Shown here in pieces: positions 8,018 through 16,779 of a DNA stretch of 64,000 nt. A program made the translations under genes and the position numbers. The stretch is taken from positions 62,001 to 126,000 of the forward strand of contig NZ_CADFGE010000011.1 of NCBI RefSeq assembly GCF_902833645.1, in the 5' to 3' direction. The notes beneath the pieces were generated by a model, which searched no databases, was not told where the DNA came from, and was given only the letters and a program-made list of their open reading frames with translations. Origin of the DNA: Paraburkholderia fungorum. GTDB taxonomy: Bacteria > Pseudomonadota > Gammaproteobacteria > Burkholderiales > Burkholderiaceae. Every line of letters begins with the position of its first letter. Position 1 is the stretch's first letter.

Positions 8018-9184
8018 TTAACGCGCCGGCCATTTCCAGGCCGGCAGATCGCGATCGTCCGCATCGGCGATGCGCGTCGCGCCAAAGTGCTTCTCAAGGA
8101 CGATCGACTGACTGCCGTCCTCCCGCTCGAGCGCCGCAATCAGCCGCGCCGCGTGCGACACAACCAGCACCTGGGAATGCGCGGAAGCCCGCGCGATCAG
8201 GCGTGCCAATGCCGGCAGCAGGTCCGGATGCAAGCTCGTCTCCGGTTCGTTCAGCACCAGCAGCGCGGGCGGACGCGGCGTGAGCAGCGCGGCCACCAGC
8301 AGCAGATAGCGCAAAGTGCCGTCCGAGAGTTCCGCGCCCTTGAGCGGCCGCAGCAAGCCATGCTGCTGCATCGACACTTCGAAGCGGCCGTCCTGCGTGG
8401 TGACATCGAGGCGTGAGCCGGGAAAGGCGTCGTCGATGGCGGCGTCGAGCGCCACGGGGTCGCCGATCTCGCGGATCGTTTGCAAGGCCGCGGCAAGGTC
8501 CGCACCGTCGTCAGACAGCACCGGCGTGTGCGTGCCGATCTGCGGCAGACGCGCAGCCGCTTCGGCGTCGGTGCGGAAGTGGTCGTAAAAGCGCCACGAG
8601 CGGATCTGCTCGCGCACGGTGATCATTTCGGGGGCGGTCCGCGGGTCGGAGAACTCCGTCATCATGCTGTCGAAACTGGCGACAGGCTGAGGAATGGTTT
8701 GCCAGTCGCCCTGCTCGTCACGCGTGCGCAGCGTCGCGCCGTGCCGGTCGACCAGCAAGGCCGATGGACGCAGCACCGGACCGCTCCAGATGCACTCGCG
8801 TTTGATCGTGGGGTCGAGTGGAAACCAGGTCGCCTTATCGAGTGGCGGCAAGCCCAGATCGATCGCGTAACCGAACTCGTCGCCGGAAAAGCCGAGCCGC
8901 AAGCTCACCGGATCTTTGCGGCGCGTGCCCTCCACCGGCAACTCGCCGGCCAGCACTGCACGCGAGAAGCGTTCGGGCCCGGCCCACAACGTGGACTGCA
9001 AGCCACCCTCACGCGCCAGCGACGTAATCACGCCGCCGCGCGCAGTTTCGGCCAGCAGGCGCAGCGAGCGATACACACTCGATTTCCCGCTGCCATTCGC
9101 GCCCGTGATCACATTCAACTGCCCGAGCGGCACGACCAACTCGCGTAGCGACCGGTACCCCGCGATTGCCAGGGTTCTCAGCAT
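8018..9184 (-). CDS. AAA family ATPase (RecF/OLD/SMC-like, AAA_21 type)
   Basis: A 388-aa ABC-class P-loop ATPase. It opens LRTLAIAGYRSLRELVVPLG and has Walker A GANGSGKS at residues 28-35. Near the C-terminus are a signature-like LSDGTLRYL, Walker B ALLVLNEPE with the D-loop TSLHPD (about 307-320), and the switch His in LVVSHAARL (near 343). There is no TOPRIM nuclease domain, unlike OLD proteins. Single proteins of this type occur as chromosomal genes of unknown function and also as parts of defence systems. Here there is no obvious nuclease or toxin partner: the neighbours are otsA and a glycosyltransferase. Role undetermined. Confidence 0.85.
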   Translation of the reverse strand: MLRTLAIAGYRSLRELVVPLGQLNVITGANGSGKSSVYRSLRLLAETARGGVITSLAREGGLQSTLWAGPERFSRAVLAGELPVEGTRRKDPVSLRLGFSGDEFGYAIDLGLPPLDKATWFPLDPTIKRECIWSGPVLRPSALLVDRHGATLRTRDEQGDWQTIPQPVASFDSMMTEFSDPRTAPEMITVREQIRSWRFYDHFRTDAEAAARLPQIGTHTPVLSDDGADLAAALQTIREIGDPVALDAAIDDAFPGSRLDVTTQDGRFEVSMQQHGLLRPLKGAELSDGTLRYLLLVAALLTPRPPALLVLNEPETSLHPDLLPALARLIARASAHSQVLVVSHAARLIAALEREDGSQSIVLEKHFGATRIADADDRDLPAWKWPAR

Positions 9185-9257
9185 GCGGCCGCCTTTCGGG
9201 CCGGCAGGCGCCGTCGGACCTTCGGTAAAACAACTTCGTTCAAACGCATCAATATCA

Positions 9258-10670
9258 TTAGTTATGTCCGCCGCCTTTGCCTGGTTTCTGCATAGGCACG
9301 CTGCGCAAATCGTTCAGGAAGGTATCGCGCCACACACCGAGATCGTTCTTGCGCAGCGCCGCCATGTTGATCTCGTGACGCCGCTGGCGCGCATCGAGTG
9401 GCATTTGCAGCGCGCGCTGCAAGGCTTCGCACATGCCGATCGCGTCGTGTGGATTGACCAGCAGCGCGCCGCTCAACTCGGCCGCCGCGCCGGCGAAGAT
9501 CGACAACACTAGCACGCCGGGATCGTCGGGATTTTGCGCGGCGACATACTCCTTCGCCACCAGGTTCATACCGTCATGCAAGGGCGTGACAAAGCCGATC
9601 TGCGACTCGCGAAACAGCGACATCAGCTTCCAGCGGTCGTACTGCTGATTCAGATAGCGGATCGGTGTGTAATCGAGGCCCGAATAACGGCCATTGATGC
9701 GCCCCGCTTCGTATTCGAGATCCTGGCGGATCTTCTGATAGGTAGCGACGTCCGAGCGGGTGGGCGGCGCGATCTGCACCAGCGTGACGTTGCCGCGCCA
9801 TTCCGGCGAGCGCTCCAGCAATTGCTCGAAGGCACGGAAACGCTCGACGAGCCCCTTCGAATAATCGAGCCGGTCGACGCTCATGATCAGCTTGCGGCCC
9901 TCCAGACTCTGCTTCAGTTCGAGTACGTGCTGGCGGCTTTCGTAGCGTTTGGCCTGTTCGGCGATTTCGTCGGGGAACACGCCGATCCGATAGACGCCCG
10001 TGCGCAGCTTGCGGCCGAAGGCCTCGACGTGGTTGCCCTCGCTCACGGTGCCGCGCGCGTGGCGTGTCACGTAGTCATGGAAGGCGAGTTCGTCGGTGGC
10101 GGTCTGAAAGCCTAGCAGGTCATAGCAGGACAGCGATTTCACCAACTCTTCGTGCGGCGGAATGTTGAGCAGGATCTGCGGCGCGGGAAACGGAATGTGC
10201 AGGAAAAAACCGATGCGGTTCGTGATGCCTTCGGAACGCAGCGCTTCGGCGAACGGGATCAGATGGTAGTCGTGGATCCAAATCACGTCGTCGGGTTCGA
10301 GCAGCTTGATCAGCTTGTGCGCAAGCCATGCGTTGACGCGCCGGTAGCCCGCGTATTCTTCGCGCTCGTATCGCGCGAGATCGTTGCGGTAGTGGAACAC
10401 CGGCCATAGTGTGGCGTTCGAGAAGCCGCGGTAGTACTGGTCGTAATCCTTGCGCGTAAGGCCGACGGTCGCGAAGGTCACCGCGCCGTCCTGCTCCAGC
10501 GTCGGCCCGGCATTGGCGACCGTCTCGCTCACCACGTCGCCGCTCCAGCCGAACCACACGCCTCCCGCATCTTTCAACGCGCCGAATACACCGACCGCGA
10601 GTCCGCCCGCGGACCCTTTGGTTTCCGTCGGCGTTGCGACACGATTCGACACGACGATCAGTCGGCCCAT
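9258..10670 (-). CDS. otsA: Alpha,alpha-trehalose-phosphate synthase (UDP-forming)
   Basis: A 470-aa GT20 enzyme that makes trehalose-6-phosphate from UDP-glucose and glucose-6-phosphate, for osmotic and desiccation tolerance. Clear family blocks: GRLIVVSNRVATP at the N-terminus, SAGGLAVGV, WIHDYHLIPFAEALR, GFFLHIPFPAPQI, SVDRLDYSKGLVERFRAFE, and HDGMNLVAKEYVAAQ near the C-terminus. The start at 10670 has GGGAGGA about eight bases upstream; ten further in-frame codons exist but are less likely. No otsB phosphatase gene is in this window. The ATPase gene follows 73 bases downstream on the same strand and may be co-transcribed. Confidence 0.96.
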   Translation of the reverse strand: MGRLIVVSNRVATPTETKGSAGGLAVGVFGALKDAGGVWFGWSGDVVSETVANAGPTLEQDGAVTFATVGLTRKDYDQYYRGFSNATLWPVFHYRNDLARYEREEYAGYRRVNAWLAHKLIKLLEPDDVIWIHDYHLIPFAEALRSEGITNRIGFFLHIPFPAPQILLNIPPHEELVKSLSCYDLLGFQTATDELAFHDYVTRHARGTVSEGNHVEAFGRKLRTGVYRIGVFPDEIAEQAKRYESRQHVLELKQSLEGRKLIMSVDRLDYSKGLVERFRAFEQLLERSPEWRGNVTLVQIAPPTRSDVATYQKIRQDLEYEAGRINGRYSGLDYTPIRYLNQQYDRWKLMSLFRESQIGFVTPLHDGMNLVAKEYVAAQNPDDPGVLVLSIFAGAAAELSGALLVNPHDAIGMCEALQRALQMPLDARQRRHEINMAALRKNDLGVWRDTFLNDLRSVPMQKPGKGGGHN

Positions 10671-11074
10671 GTTGGTAGTCCTCCCTGGTTCGTACGGCAC
10701 GGGGTTCGCCTATCACGCGCTTGCGGCATCTGCTTGTGGCGCCGGTTGTGACATTCCGGACGCTGTAGCATTTTGAGGACCCGAAGCGGGTAAAGCAGGC
10801 GACGCCGTGTCAGTTTGATAAGTTCAATCGACAGTTCGACTGCTTCGGCGCCCGGTCGGTTGCAGTCATTTTCGCGTGGGGCGGACGTGTTGTGCGTCGT
10901 GGATTGGGGGAAAGCTGCCTGGAGCAGTCGCGTCCGAAGGCGAACGGCCGGCTTTGACCCGGCACGCAAGCGCATTTCCATACATGCGCCAGCCAATCCG
11001 TGTGACGTGCCCGATTCGGGCACGTGGCGCAGGCGTCAGCCGCGATTCACATCAGATTCGCCGCAACGACAGAC
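10671..11074. other. Intergenic region with a perfect hairpin
   Basis: About 400 bases with no convincing gene. It contains a perfect inverted repeat, ACGTGCCCG / CGGGCACGT with a 3-base loop (11005-11025), between the stop of the Rap1a-like gene and otsA. Without a T run it is either a weak terminator or an operator. The otsA promoter must lie in 10680-11000. Confidence 0.45.
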
Positions 11075-11431
11075 TCAGTTGCCGCTCTTGCAAGGAAATG
11101 CCTTACCGAGCCCCAACGAGATTGCCGTGCTGGCGTTATAGCCCGCAACGATCGGGTTGTCCGCGATGTACTTGCGCACCGCGTCGGTGAGTTGCGCCGA
11201 GCGTGCGTCCGGCGGAAGGCAGAAGTACTGGCCGACGCGCGGCCCGGTCGTGCCGCCGATTGCGTCGATCGTGTTGAAGATGCCGTCGGCGGCGCCTTCG
11301 ATATAGGCGGCGCACGCACTGCGCGAAGCCACATCGGTCTTCGTGCAAAGCTTGTTGAGGTCGCCTCCCGTAAACGCGGCTGCCGACAGGGGGACGGCAA
11401 GCGCGCTGGCGAAAATCAAGGCCCGCAGCAT
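11075..11431 (-). CDS. Rap1a/Tai-like secreted protein
   Basis: A 118-aa exported protein. A Sec signal peptide (MLRALIFASALAVPLSAAAF) precedes a small helical domain with four cysteines (KLC, SAC, YFC, FPC), which would pair as two disulfides. The pattern (a Cys-containing first helix, AAYIEGAADG, YFCLPPDA, VRKYIADNP, ending in FPC) resembles the Rap1a/Tai family, whose founding members neutralise type VI amidase effectors in the periplasm. No amidase or type VI gene is adjacent, so it is an orphan immunity protein or a housekeeping relative. AAAGGA upstream supports the start. Family assignment is from the cysteine pattern and is moderately sure. Confidence 0.7.
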   Translation of the reverse strand: MLRALIFASALAVPLSAAAFTGGDLNKLCTKTDVASRSACAAYIEGAADGIFNTIDAIGGTTGPRVGQYFCLPPDARSAQLTDAVRKYIADNPIVAGYNASTAISLGLGKAFPCKSGN

Positions 11432-11570
11432 GGTGTTCCTTTCCAGGGTCGTTTATCAGGCGGTCTTGCGCCGCATCGAACCGGCGCGCCTCGTAGCGCG
11501 CCAAGTCGTCATTCTGCACTGTTTTGCGGAGCGGCAGGCATGCCGGCACCGCTATCTTCAGTCAAATTTG

Positions 11571-11615
11571 GTGGCCGGCATTCCGGTGGCCGGCACTCCG
11601 GTGGCCGGCGAGTTC
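11571..11615. repeat. Three tandem 15-bp repeats
   Basis: Unit GTGGCCGGCAYTCCG occurs at 11571-11585 and 11586-11600, with a diverged third copy at 11601-11615. It lies between the ankyrin gene stop and the Rap1a-like gene start, on no coding sequence. Confidence 0.8.
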
Positions 11616-11668
11616 CATATTGCGGCAGCCGGTGTGCCGAAGCGCGGCGCACCGGCTCTCCACTCAGT

Positions 11669-12409
11669 TCACTTCTGCTGCATTTGCTGCAGGCGCGCCG
11701 TGAGTCCCTCGACCACGTCCGGCTCCTTGTAGGTCTTTGCGAAATCGAGCGCGGTCAAGCCGATCTGATTCTTCACCGTGAGGTCCGCGCCGTTGTCGAG
11801 CAGCAACTTTACCGTCGACACATGACCGCCGCGTGCGGCCATCATCAGCGGCGTGGTGCCATTCGGCGAGCCGGCGTCGACATAAGCCGAATGATCGAGC
11901 AGTACCTTGACGATGTCGTCGTGGCCGTTCGCCGCCGCGTAGTGCAGCGGCGCCCAGCCCTTCTTGTTGACTTCTGCATCCTTCGCGATCAGCAGGTTGA
12001 CGAAGTCAAGATCGCCGTTCAGCGCGGCCATCATCATCGCGTTCTCGCCGGCCTTGTCCTGGATCTCGATGTTGGTCTTCGGATTGGCGAGCAGCGCGGC
12101 GCCCACCTTGTCCGACTTCTCGCGCGCGGCGATCACCAGCAGCGGGTAGCCCTGGTTGTCGACGCTGTTCGGGTCCATACCCTTGGCAAGCAGTTTGTTG
12201 ACACCGTCGACGTCGTCGAATTTAACCGACTTGATGAGCGAGTCGATCGGCGCGGCCTGAACCGGAGCCGCGACCAGCGAAGTCAGCGCAGCGCAGACGA
12301 GCGCGGCGGCCAACGCAAGGCGCGACGCGCTGCGGCGCGCCGAGCCGAGGGCCGTTTGCACTGCTGAAGTCTCTTGCAACACCACGGTCGAAGTCGAGTA
12401 ATTTGTCAT
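11669..12409 (-). CDS. Exported ankyrin-repeat protein
   Basis: A 246-aa protein with about 35 N-terminal residues followed by a hydrophobic signal segment (LALAAALVCAALTSLVAAPVQA, about residues 31-52). Behind it are about five ankyrin repeats: DDVDGVNKLLAKGMDPNSVD, then YPLLVIAAREKSDKV, NAMMMAALNGDLDFVNLLIA, APLHYAAANGHDDIVKVLLD, TPLMMAARGGHVSTVKLLLD, and a final TALDFAKTYKEPDVV. It probably acts in the periplasm as a protein-binding scaffold; the partner is unknown. It sits just downstream of tatD on the same strand (52-base gap), so it may be read from the tatD operon. Confidence 0.88.
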   Translation of the reverse strand: MTNYSTSTVVLQETSAVQTALGSARRSASRLALAAALVCAALTSLVAAPVQAAPIDSLIKSVKFDDVDGVNKLLAKGMDPNSVDNQGYPLLVIAAREKSDKVGAALLANPKTNIEIQDKAGENAMMMAALNGDLDFVNLLIAKDAEVNKKGWAPLHYAAANGHDDIVKVLLDHSAYVDAGSPNGTTPLMMAARGGHVSTVKLLLDNGADLTVKNQIGLTALDFAKTYKEPDVVEGLTARLQQMQQK

Positions 12410-12461
12410 ATTCTGCTTTAGGAAACGTCCCTATCCTATTGATATATAAAAACTTTGTAAA

Positions 12462-13253
12462 TCACACGCCGGCCGGCGAAGGGATCTTGAAAAGCCGGAA
12501 GAAGTTTTCTGTCGTGGCGGCGGCCAGCGCCGTAGCCGGTATGTCGCGTTGTTGCGCGATGAAGCGTCCGACATAACTTACGTACGCAGGTTCATTAGGC
12601 TTGCCGCGATACGGCACCGGTGCGAGGTACGGCGAGTCGGTTTCGATCAGCAAACGATCGAGCGGGACGCGGCGCGCAACATCCTGCACGTCGGTCGCGC
12701 TCTTGAACGTGACAATGCCCGACAGCGAAATGTAAAAATTCTGGGCCAGCGCCTGCTCGGCAACCGCCCACGGCTCGGTGAAGCAATGCATGACGCCGCC
12801 CGGCTCGCTCGCGCGCTCCTCGGCCATGATGCGCAACGTATCTTCCGCGGACGAACGCGTGTGGATGATCAGCGGCTTCCCGGTGGCGTGCGCCGCGCGG
12901 ATATGGGTACGGAAACGCTCGCGCTGCCACTCCATGTCGGCGATCGTGCGGCCTTCCAGACGGTAGTAATCGAGACCGGTCTCGCCGATCGCGACCACCT
13001 TAGGATGCGCGGCCAGTTCGATGAGCTCAGCGAGGCTCGGCTCGCGCATGTCCTCGTGATCCGGGTGCACCCCGACCGACGCGAACACGTTCTCGTGCCG
13101 GCTGGCGATCTCCAGCACGGACGGCAGCGTCTCCAGGTCAACCGAGACGCATAGCGCATGCGTGACCGAATGGCTGCGCATGTTCTCGAGCACCTGTGGC
13201 AGACGGTCGGCGAGTCCTTCGAAGTTGATATGGCAGTGCGAATCGACAAACAT
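12462..13253 (-). CDS. TatD family metal-dependent hydrolase
   Basis: A 263-aa TIM-barrel metallohydrolase of the TatD DNase family. The first metal pair is in FVDSHCHINFEGL; AIGETGLDYYR carries the bridging Glu; PLIIHTRSS, GGVMHCFTEP and LLIETDSPYLAPVPYRGKPN supply the remaining His and Asp ligands. Proteins of this group (YcfH-like) act as 3'-5' DNases or D-tyrosyl-tRNA editing enzymes. Its place in the mltG-tmk-holB-tatD block matches E. coli yceG-tmk-holB-ycfH. AGGA upstream supports the ATG at 13253. Confidence 0.93.
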   Translation of the reverse strand: MFVDSHCHINFEGLADRLPQVLENMRSHSVTHALCVSVDLETLPSVLEIASRHENVFASVGVHPDHEDMREPSLAELIELAAHPKVVAIGETGLDYYRLEGRTIADMEWQRERFRTHIRAAHATGKPLIIHTRSSAEDTLRIMAEERASEPGGVMHCFTEPWAVAEQALAQNFYISLSGIVTFKSATDVQDVARRVPLDRLLIETDSPYLAPVPYRGKPNEPAYVSYVGRFIAQQRDIPATALAAATTENFFRLFKIPSPAGV

Positions 13254-13311
13254 GATGATGTCCTGCTGATAAATAGCGTGGGGTGAATCTGGCCGTCAGT
13301 CCGGCTGCAAA

Positions 13312-13833
13312 TCAGACCGCAGTTGCCGTGTCGAGCCGTTTGCCGAGAATCACCAGATCGCGCTCCACGCCGTCCAGCACCGCGACGCGCGGCAGCGATC
13401 CCCACGTGTCGAAACCAAAGCTGCGGAACAGGCGCAGGCTTGCTTCATTGTGGCCGAAGATAAAACCCAGCCCGGTGTCGATGCCGAGCGCCGGCGCCGC
13501 CGCGAGCGAAGCCGCCAGCAACTGCTTGCCGAGCCCCTTGCCGCGCGCGCTCTCGTCCAGATAGATACTGACTTCGGCGGTACGCAGATAGGCCGGGCGC
13601 CCGTAGAAATCCGAGAAGCTCAGCCATGCGATCACACGGCCGGGATGTTGCTCATCTTCCACCACCCACAGCGGACGCTTTTGCGGGCCATGGGCATGAA
13701 ACCAGGCCAGACGGCTTTCGACGCTCACCGGCTCGAGATCGGCGGTGACTTGCCGCGACGGCACGGTCGAGTTGTAGATGGCGACGATCGCGGGCAGATC
13801 GTCGAACGTGGCATCGCGGTAAGAAAGGCTCAT
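13312..13833 (-). CDS. GNAT family N-acetyltransferase (phosphinothricin acetyltransferase-like)
   Basis: A 173-aa acetyl-CoA-dependent acyltransferase. The start LSYRDATFDDLPAIVAIYN, the acetyl-CoA binding motif A (EVSIYLDESARGKGLGKQLL) and the later GFIFGHNEASLRLFRSFGF fit the Pat/Bar-like branch, which acetylates small amines such as methionine sulfoximine or phosphinothricin analogues. The actual substrate is unknown. It is inserted between holB and tatD on the same strand, 58 bases upstream of tatD and about 110 bases downstream of holB. Confidence 0.9.
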   Translation of the reverse strand: MSLSYRDATFDDLPAIVAIYNSTVPSRQVTADLEPVSVESRLAWFHAHGPQKRPLWVVEDEQHPGRVIAWLSFSDFYGRPAYLRTAEVSIYLDESARGKGLGKQLLAASLAAAPALGIDTGLGFIFGHNEASLRLFRSFGFDTWGSLPRVAVLDGVERDLVILGKRLDTATAV

Positions 13834-13942
13834 GGTGCTTGGACGTGAGGTGGGATACGAATCGAATCAACGGACGGATGCACGAAGCGGCACAACGCGG
13901 TAAAGCGCCCCGCCCTGAGCAAATCGTCCGGCATCAAAAGAC

Positions 13943-14977
13943 TTATGCGAATAGCTCGCGATAACCAATAAACAGTTCTTCAAACACCAGACGCGCATTC
14001 AGCGGGTGGTTCTCGACCGCGCGCTGGCGCGTCACGGTGCGCATGAAACGCGCGAACGCGCTGGCGTCGGCTTGCGATGCGCAGCGCGACAACGCCGTCG
14101 ACGCCTGCGGAAAATAGCGCGGCGCGCCGGCCGTGCGCTGCGCCAGCAAATCGTACATCCAGCGCTGCAACCAGCCGAGCACCAGCGGCACCGGCAGCTT
14201 CTGCAGCGCCTCGCCGCAGGCAAAGGCGTCGCATTCGGCGCCGGCGGCCAGTTGCTTCAGAGTCCAGTCACGCAGCGTGCGGTTCTCGTCGCTCGCCAGT
14301 GCAAGGGCCGTGAGCGGCGCACCGCCGGCCTCGGCGAGCAGCGCGGGAGCTTCGGCGACGCCTTGCGCGGCGAGCCACTTCGTGGCGACCTCCGGCGCGG
14401 GCATCGTCATGGGCCATTGGCGGCAACGGCTGATAATCGTGGGCAGCAGACGGTCGATGCGCGCCGACACCATCAGGAACACCACACCCGCCGGCGGTTC
14501 TTCGAGCGTTTTCAGGAGGGCGTTGGCCGCGGCAATGTTCAGGCCCTCGGCGGGATACAACACCACCACCCGCGCACCGCCACGGTGCGAACCGACGCCG
14601 ACGAAATCGAGCAGCCCGCGAATCTGCTCGATCTTGATTTCCTTGCTGGGCGCACGGGTCTTCTTGCCTTCGTCGCCTTCGGCCTTCTCGGCTTTTTCGT
14701 CCGCGGCATTGGCGAGACCCGCTTCGGCAGCCAGCGCCTCGGGGACGACAATCCGATAGTCCGGATGATTGCCCTGCGTGAACCAGTTGCATGCCACGCA
14801 CGTGCCGCAGGGCTCGCCGTTGGCCTGCTGAGCTTCACACAGGAGTCCTTGGGCGAGGTGCTGCGCGAAGCGCAACTTGCCGATCCCTGCCTGCCCATGC
14901 AGCAACAACGCGTGCGGCCAATGTCCACGCAACTGCTGCAGGCGATTCCAGTCGTCGGCTTGCCACGGATAAATCAT
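13943..14977 (-). CDS. holB: DNA polymerase III subunit delta'
   Basis: A 344-aa clamp-loader subunit. It has a Walker A-like loop HGQAGIGKL at residues 27-35 and a zinc module with Cys47, Cys57, Cys60 and Cys63 (CGTCVACNW). A basic Lys/Glu-rich insertion at about 92-113 is followed by IKIEQIRGLLDFVG and the AAA+ core (LLKTLEEPPAGVVFLM, then TIISRCRQW). Only the delta' subunit keeps this degenerate ATPase site; it forms the stator of the loader. It lies between tmk (upstream) and the GNAT gene, the conserved position in proteobacteria. Confidence 0.94.
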   Translation of the reverse strand: MIYPWQADDWNRLQQLRGHWPHALLLHGQAGIGKLRFAQHLAQGLLCEAQQANGEPCGTCVACNWFTQGNHPDYRIVVPEALAAEAGLANAADEKAEKAEGDEGKKTRAPSKEIKIEQIRGLLDFVGVGSHRGGARVVVLYPAEGLNIAAANALLKTLEEPPAGVVFLMVSARIDRLLPTIISRCRQWPMTMPAPEVATKWLAAQGVAEAPALLAEAGGAPLTALALASDENRTLRDWTLKQLAAGAECDAFACGEALQKLPVPLVLGWLQRWMYDLLAQRTAGAPRYFPQASTALSRCASQADASAFARFMRTVTRQRAVENHPLNARLVFEELFIGYRELFA

Positions 14978-15070
14978 CGTTTCTCTTTTAAATCAATCGA
15001 TTGACGACGCCTTCTAAGACAGAAGGCGAACTTCATCGATGTTATGAGTCAGAATTATATTCTTTTAAAA

Positions 15071-15694
15071 TCAAAGAACTGCAATCAATTCTTCAAGTTG
15101 CTTCTGAATTCGCACGATGCTCTGCGAAGAGTCAATGATAGCGAACCGGTACGGCGCTTCTTCCGCGCGGCGCAGATATTCGGTACGGGTGCGGTTGAAA
15201 AACGCCTCCGATTCGCTTTCGAAACGGTCTGGATCGCGCGCGGCACTGCGGCGTTCGTTGGCGATTTCCGGCGCCAGGTCGAACAGCACGGTCAGGTCCG
15301 GCTGGAAACCGCCCTGCACCCAGCGCTCAAGCGTTTCCAGCTTGTCGCGCGGCAGGCCACGGCCGCCGCCCTGATAGGCGAAGGTCGCATCCGTGAAACG
15401 GTCGGACAGCACCCAGTCGCCGCGCGCCAGCGCCGGCTCGATCACTTCGGCCAGATGCTGGCGGCGCAGCGCGAACATCAGCAATGCCTCGGTTTCGAGG
15501 TCCATCTTCTGATGCAGGACGATCTCGCGAATCTGTTCGCCGAGCGCCGTGCCACCCGGCTCGCGCGTCATCACGACCGAGCGGCCGGTGCTCGCCACCT
15601 TCTCTTCGAGGCGCTCGCGAAACCAGCTCAGATGGGTGGTCTTGCCGGCACCGTCGATGCCCTCAAACGTTATGAATTTGCCCCGCGCCATCAT
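15071..15694 (-). CDS. tmk: Thymidylate kinase
   Basis: A 207-aa enzyme that phosphorylates dTMP to dTDP with ATP. The P-loop FEGIDGAGKTT is at residues 10-20, followed by MTREPGGTALGEQIRE (dTMP binding) and VLSDRFTDATFAYQGGGRGL with the DR pair. The lid region is IANERRSAARDPDRFESE. Two adjacent ATGs are possible (15694 or 15691); GAGGG upstream is better spaced for the second. The first ATG overlaps the mltG stop codon, so translation is probably coupled to mltG. Confidence 0.95.
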   Translation of the reverse strand: MMARGKFITFEGIDGAGKTTHLSWFRERLEEKVASTGRSVVMTREPGGTALGEQIREIVLHQKMDLETEALLMFALRRQHLAEVIEPALARGDWVLSDRFTDATFAYQGGGRGLPRDKLETLERWVQGGFQPDLTVLFDLAPEIANERRSAARDPDRFESESEAFFNRTRTEYLRRAEEAPYRFAIIDSSQSIVRIQKQLEELIAVL

Positions 15695-16701
15695 TGCCCT
15701 CGAATATATTTGTCCACGGCCTTGTTGTGATCGCCGAGGGTGTCAGAAAAGATACTGCTGCCGTCGCCGCGCGATACGAAGTACAGCGCGGTGGATTGCG
15801 CCGGGTTCATCGCCGCCTGCAGCGATGCGACACCGGGCAGCGAGATGGGCGTTGGCGGAAGCCCCATCCGGGTGTACGTATTGTAGGGAGTGTCGGTCTG
15901 CAGGTCCTTCTTGCGGATGCGGCCGGTGTAGCTGTCGCCCATGCCGTAGATCACGGTGGGGTCGGTTTGCAGCGGCATGCCTACGCGCAGACGGTTCGCG
16001 AATACCGCCGCCACCATCGGCCGGTCCGTTGGCTTGCCGGTTTCCTTTTCGATGATCGACGCCATCGTCAACGCATCATACGGGGTCTTGTACGGCAGGT
16101 TCGGCGCCCGCGCGGCCCACGCTTCGTCCAGCCGTTGCCGCATCAGACGGTACGCGCGGCGATAAATGTCCAGATCGCTGGTGTTCTTGTCGAACAGATA
16201 GGTGTCCGGGAAGAACAGCCCTTCGCCATTGCCGATCGATGCTTCCGGCGCGTTGATCGCGTTCATCAGGTCGGTATCGCTCATGCCGGCCGTGTCGTGC
16301 CTGAGCGCCGGATTGGCGTCCAGTTCGGCCCGCATGCGCTTGAAAGTCCATCCTTCGATAATGGTCGCCACGTATTCGTTGACGTCGCCCCGGGCGATTT
16401 TCTGCAGCACTTCGTATGGCGTGACGCCCGTCTTGAACTCGTAGTTGCCGGATTTCAGCTCGCTTTGCAGCCCGAGCAGGCGCGTCATGAGCACGAACAG
16501 TTCAGGCTCGACCGGCACGCCGCCGCGAATCAGCTGCAGCGTGACGCTGCGCAGGCTGCTATGCGGTTTGACGGTGACGTCGAGTTGCGCGGGGGTCAAA
16601 TCGAGTGGACTGGTGGCCCAGTGATATCCGCCTGCGATTGCGGCTGCGGCCAGCACAATGACAATTGAGCCGGCGACGAAACATTTCTTCAGAAGGGACA
16701 T
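15691..16701 (-). CDS. mltG: Endolytic murein transglycosylase MltG
   Basis: Inner-membrane lytic transglycosylase of the YceG family that cleaves nascent glycan strands and helps set their length. One N-terminal membrane anchor (CFVAGSIVIVLAAAAIAGG), a LysM-like region (SGNYEFKTGVTPYEVLQKI), and the catalytic domain with Glu in ASIIEKETGK and the downstream signature TPYNTYTRMGLPPTPISLPG. I prefer the ATG at 16701 (MSLLKK) over the in-frame ATG at 16728, because a candidate -10 box directly abuts the latter. It overlaps tmk by four bases; the order mltG-tmk-holB is conserved. Confidence 0.93.
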   Translation of the reverse strand: MSLLKKCFVAGSIVIVLAAAAIAGGYHWATSPLDLTPAQLDVTVKPHSSLRSVTLQLIRGGVPVEPELFVLMTRLLGLQSELKSGNYEFKTGVTPYEVLQKIARGDVNEYVATIIEGWTFKRMRAELDANPALRHDTAGMSDTDLMNAINAPEASIGNGEGLFFPDTYLFDKNTSDLDIYRRAYRLMRQRLDEAWAARAPNLPYKTPYDALTMASIIEKETGKPTDRPMVAAVFANRLRVGMPLQTDPTVIYGMGDSYTGRIRKKDLQTDTPYNTYTRMGLPPTPISLPGVASLQAAMNPAQSTALYFVSRGDGSSIFSDTLGDHNKAVDKYIRGQ

Positions 16702-16728
16702 GCGAAACGTGGCTGGGTTGGACCTCAT

Positions 16729-16779
16729 ATAATACTTGTTTGCCTTAGCTAAAGTCAGAATTGACTGTTCTCGGAATCC
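16729..16779. promoter_or_regulatory. Divergent promoter region between mltG and ygfZ
   Basis: Fifty-one bases separate the upstream mltG ATG from the ygfZ start. On the minus strand a TATTAT hexamer at 16729-16734 has a weak TGACTT box 17 bases upstream. If used, transcription would begin inside the longer mltG reading and favour the ATG at 16701. This is a by-eye prediction. Confidence 0.35.

Noticed and set aside
15008..15028. Hairpin between tmk and holB as a terminator
   Set aside because: CGCCTTCT pairs with AGAAGGCG, but there is no T run on the transcribed side and the genes are in a conserved block. It could be a processing site but is not called as a terminator.
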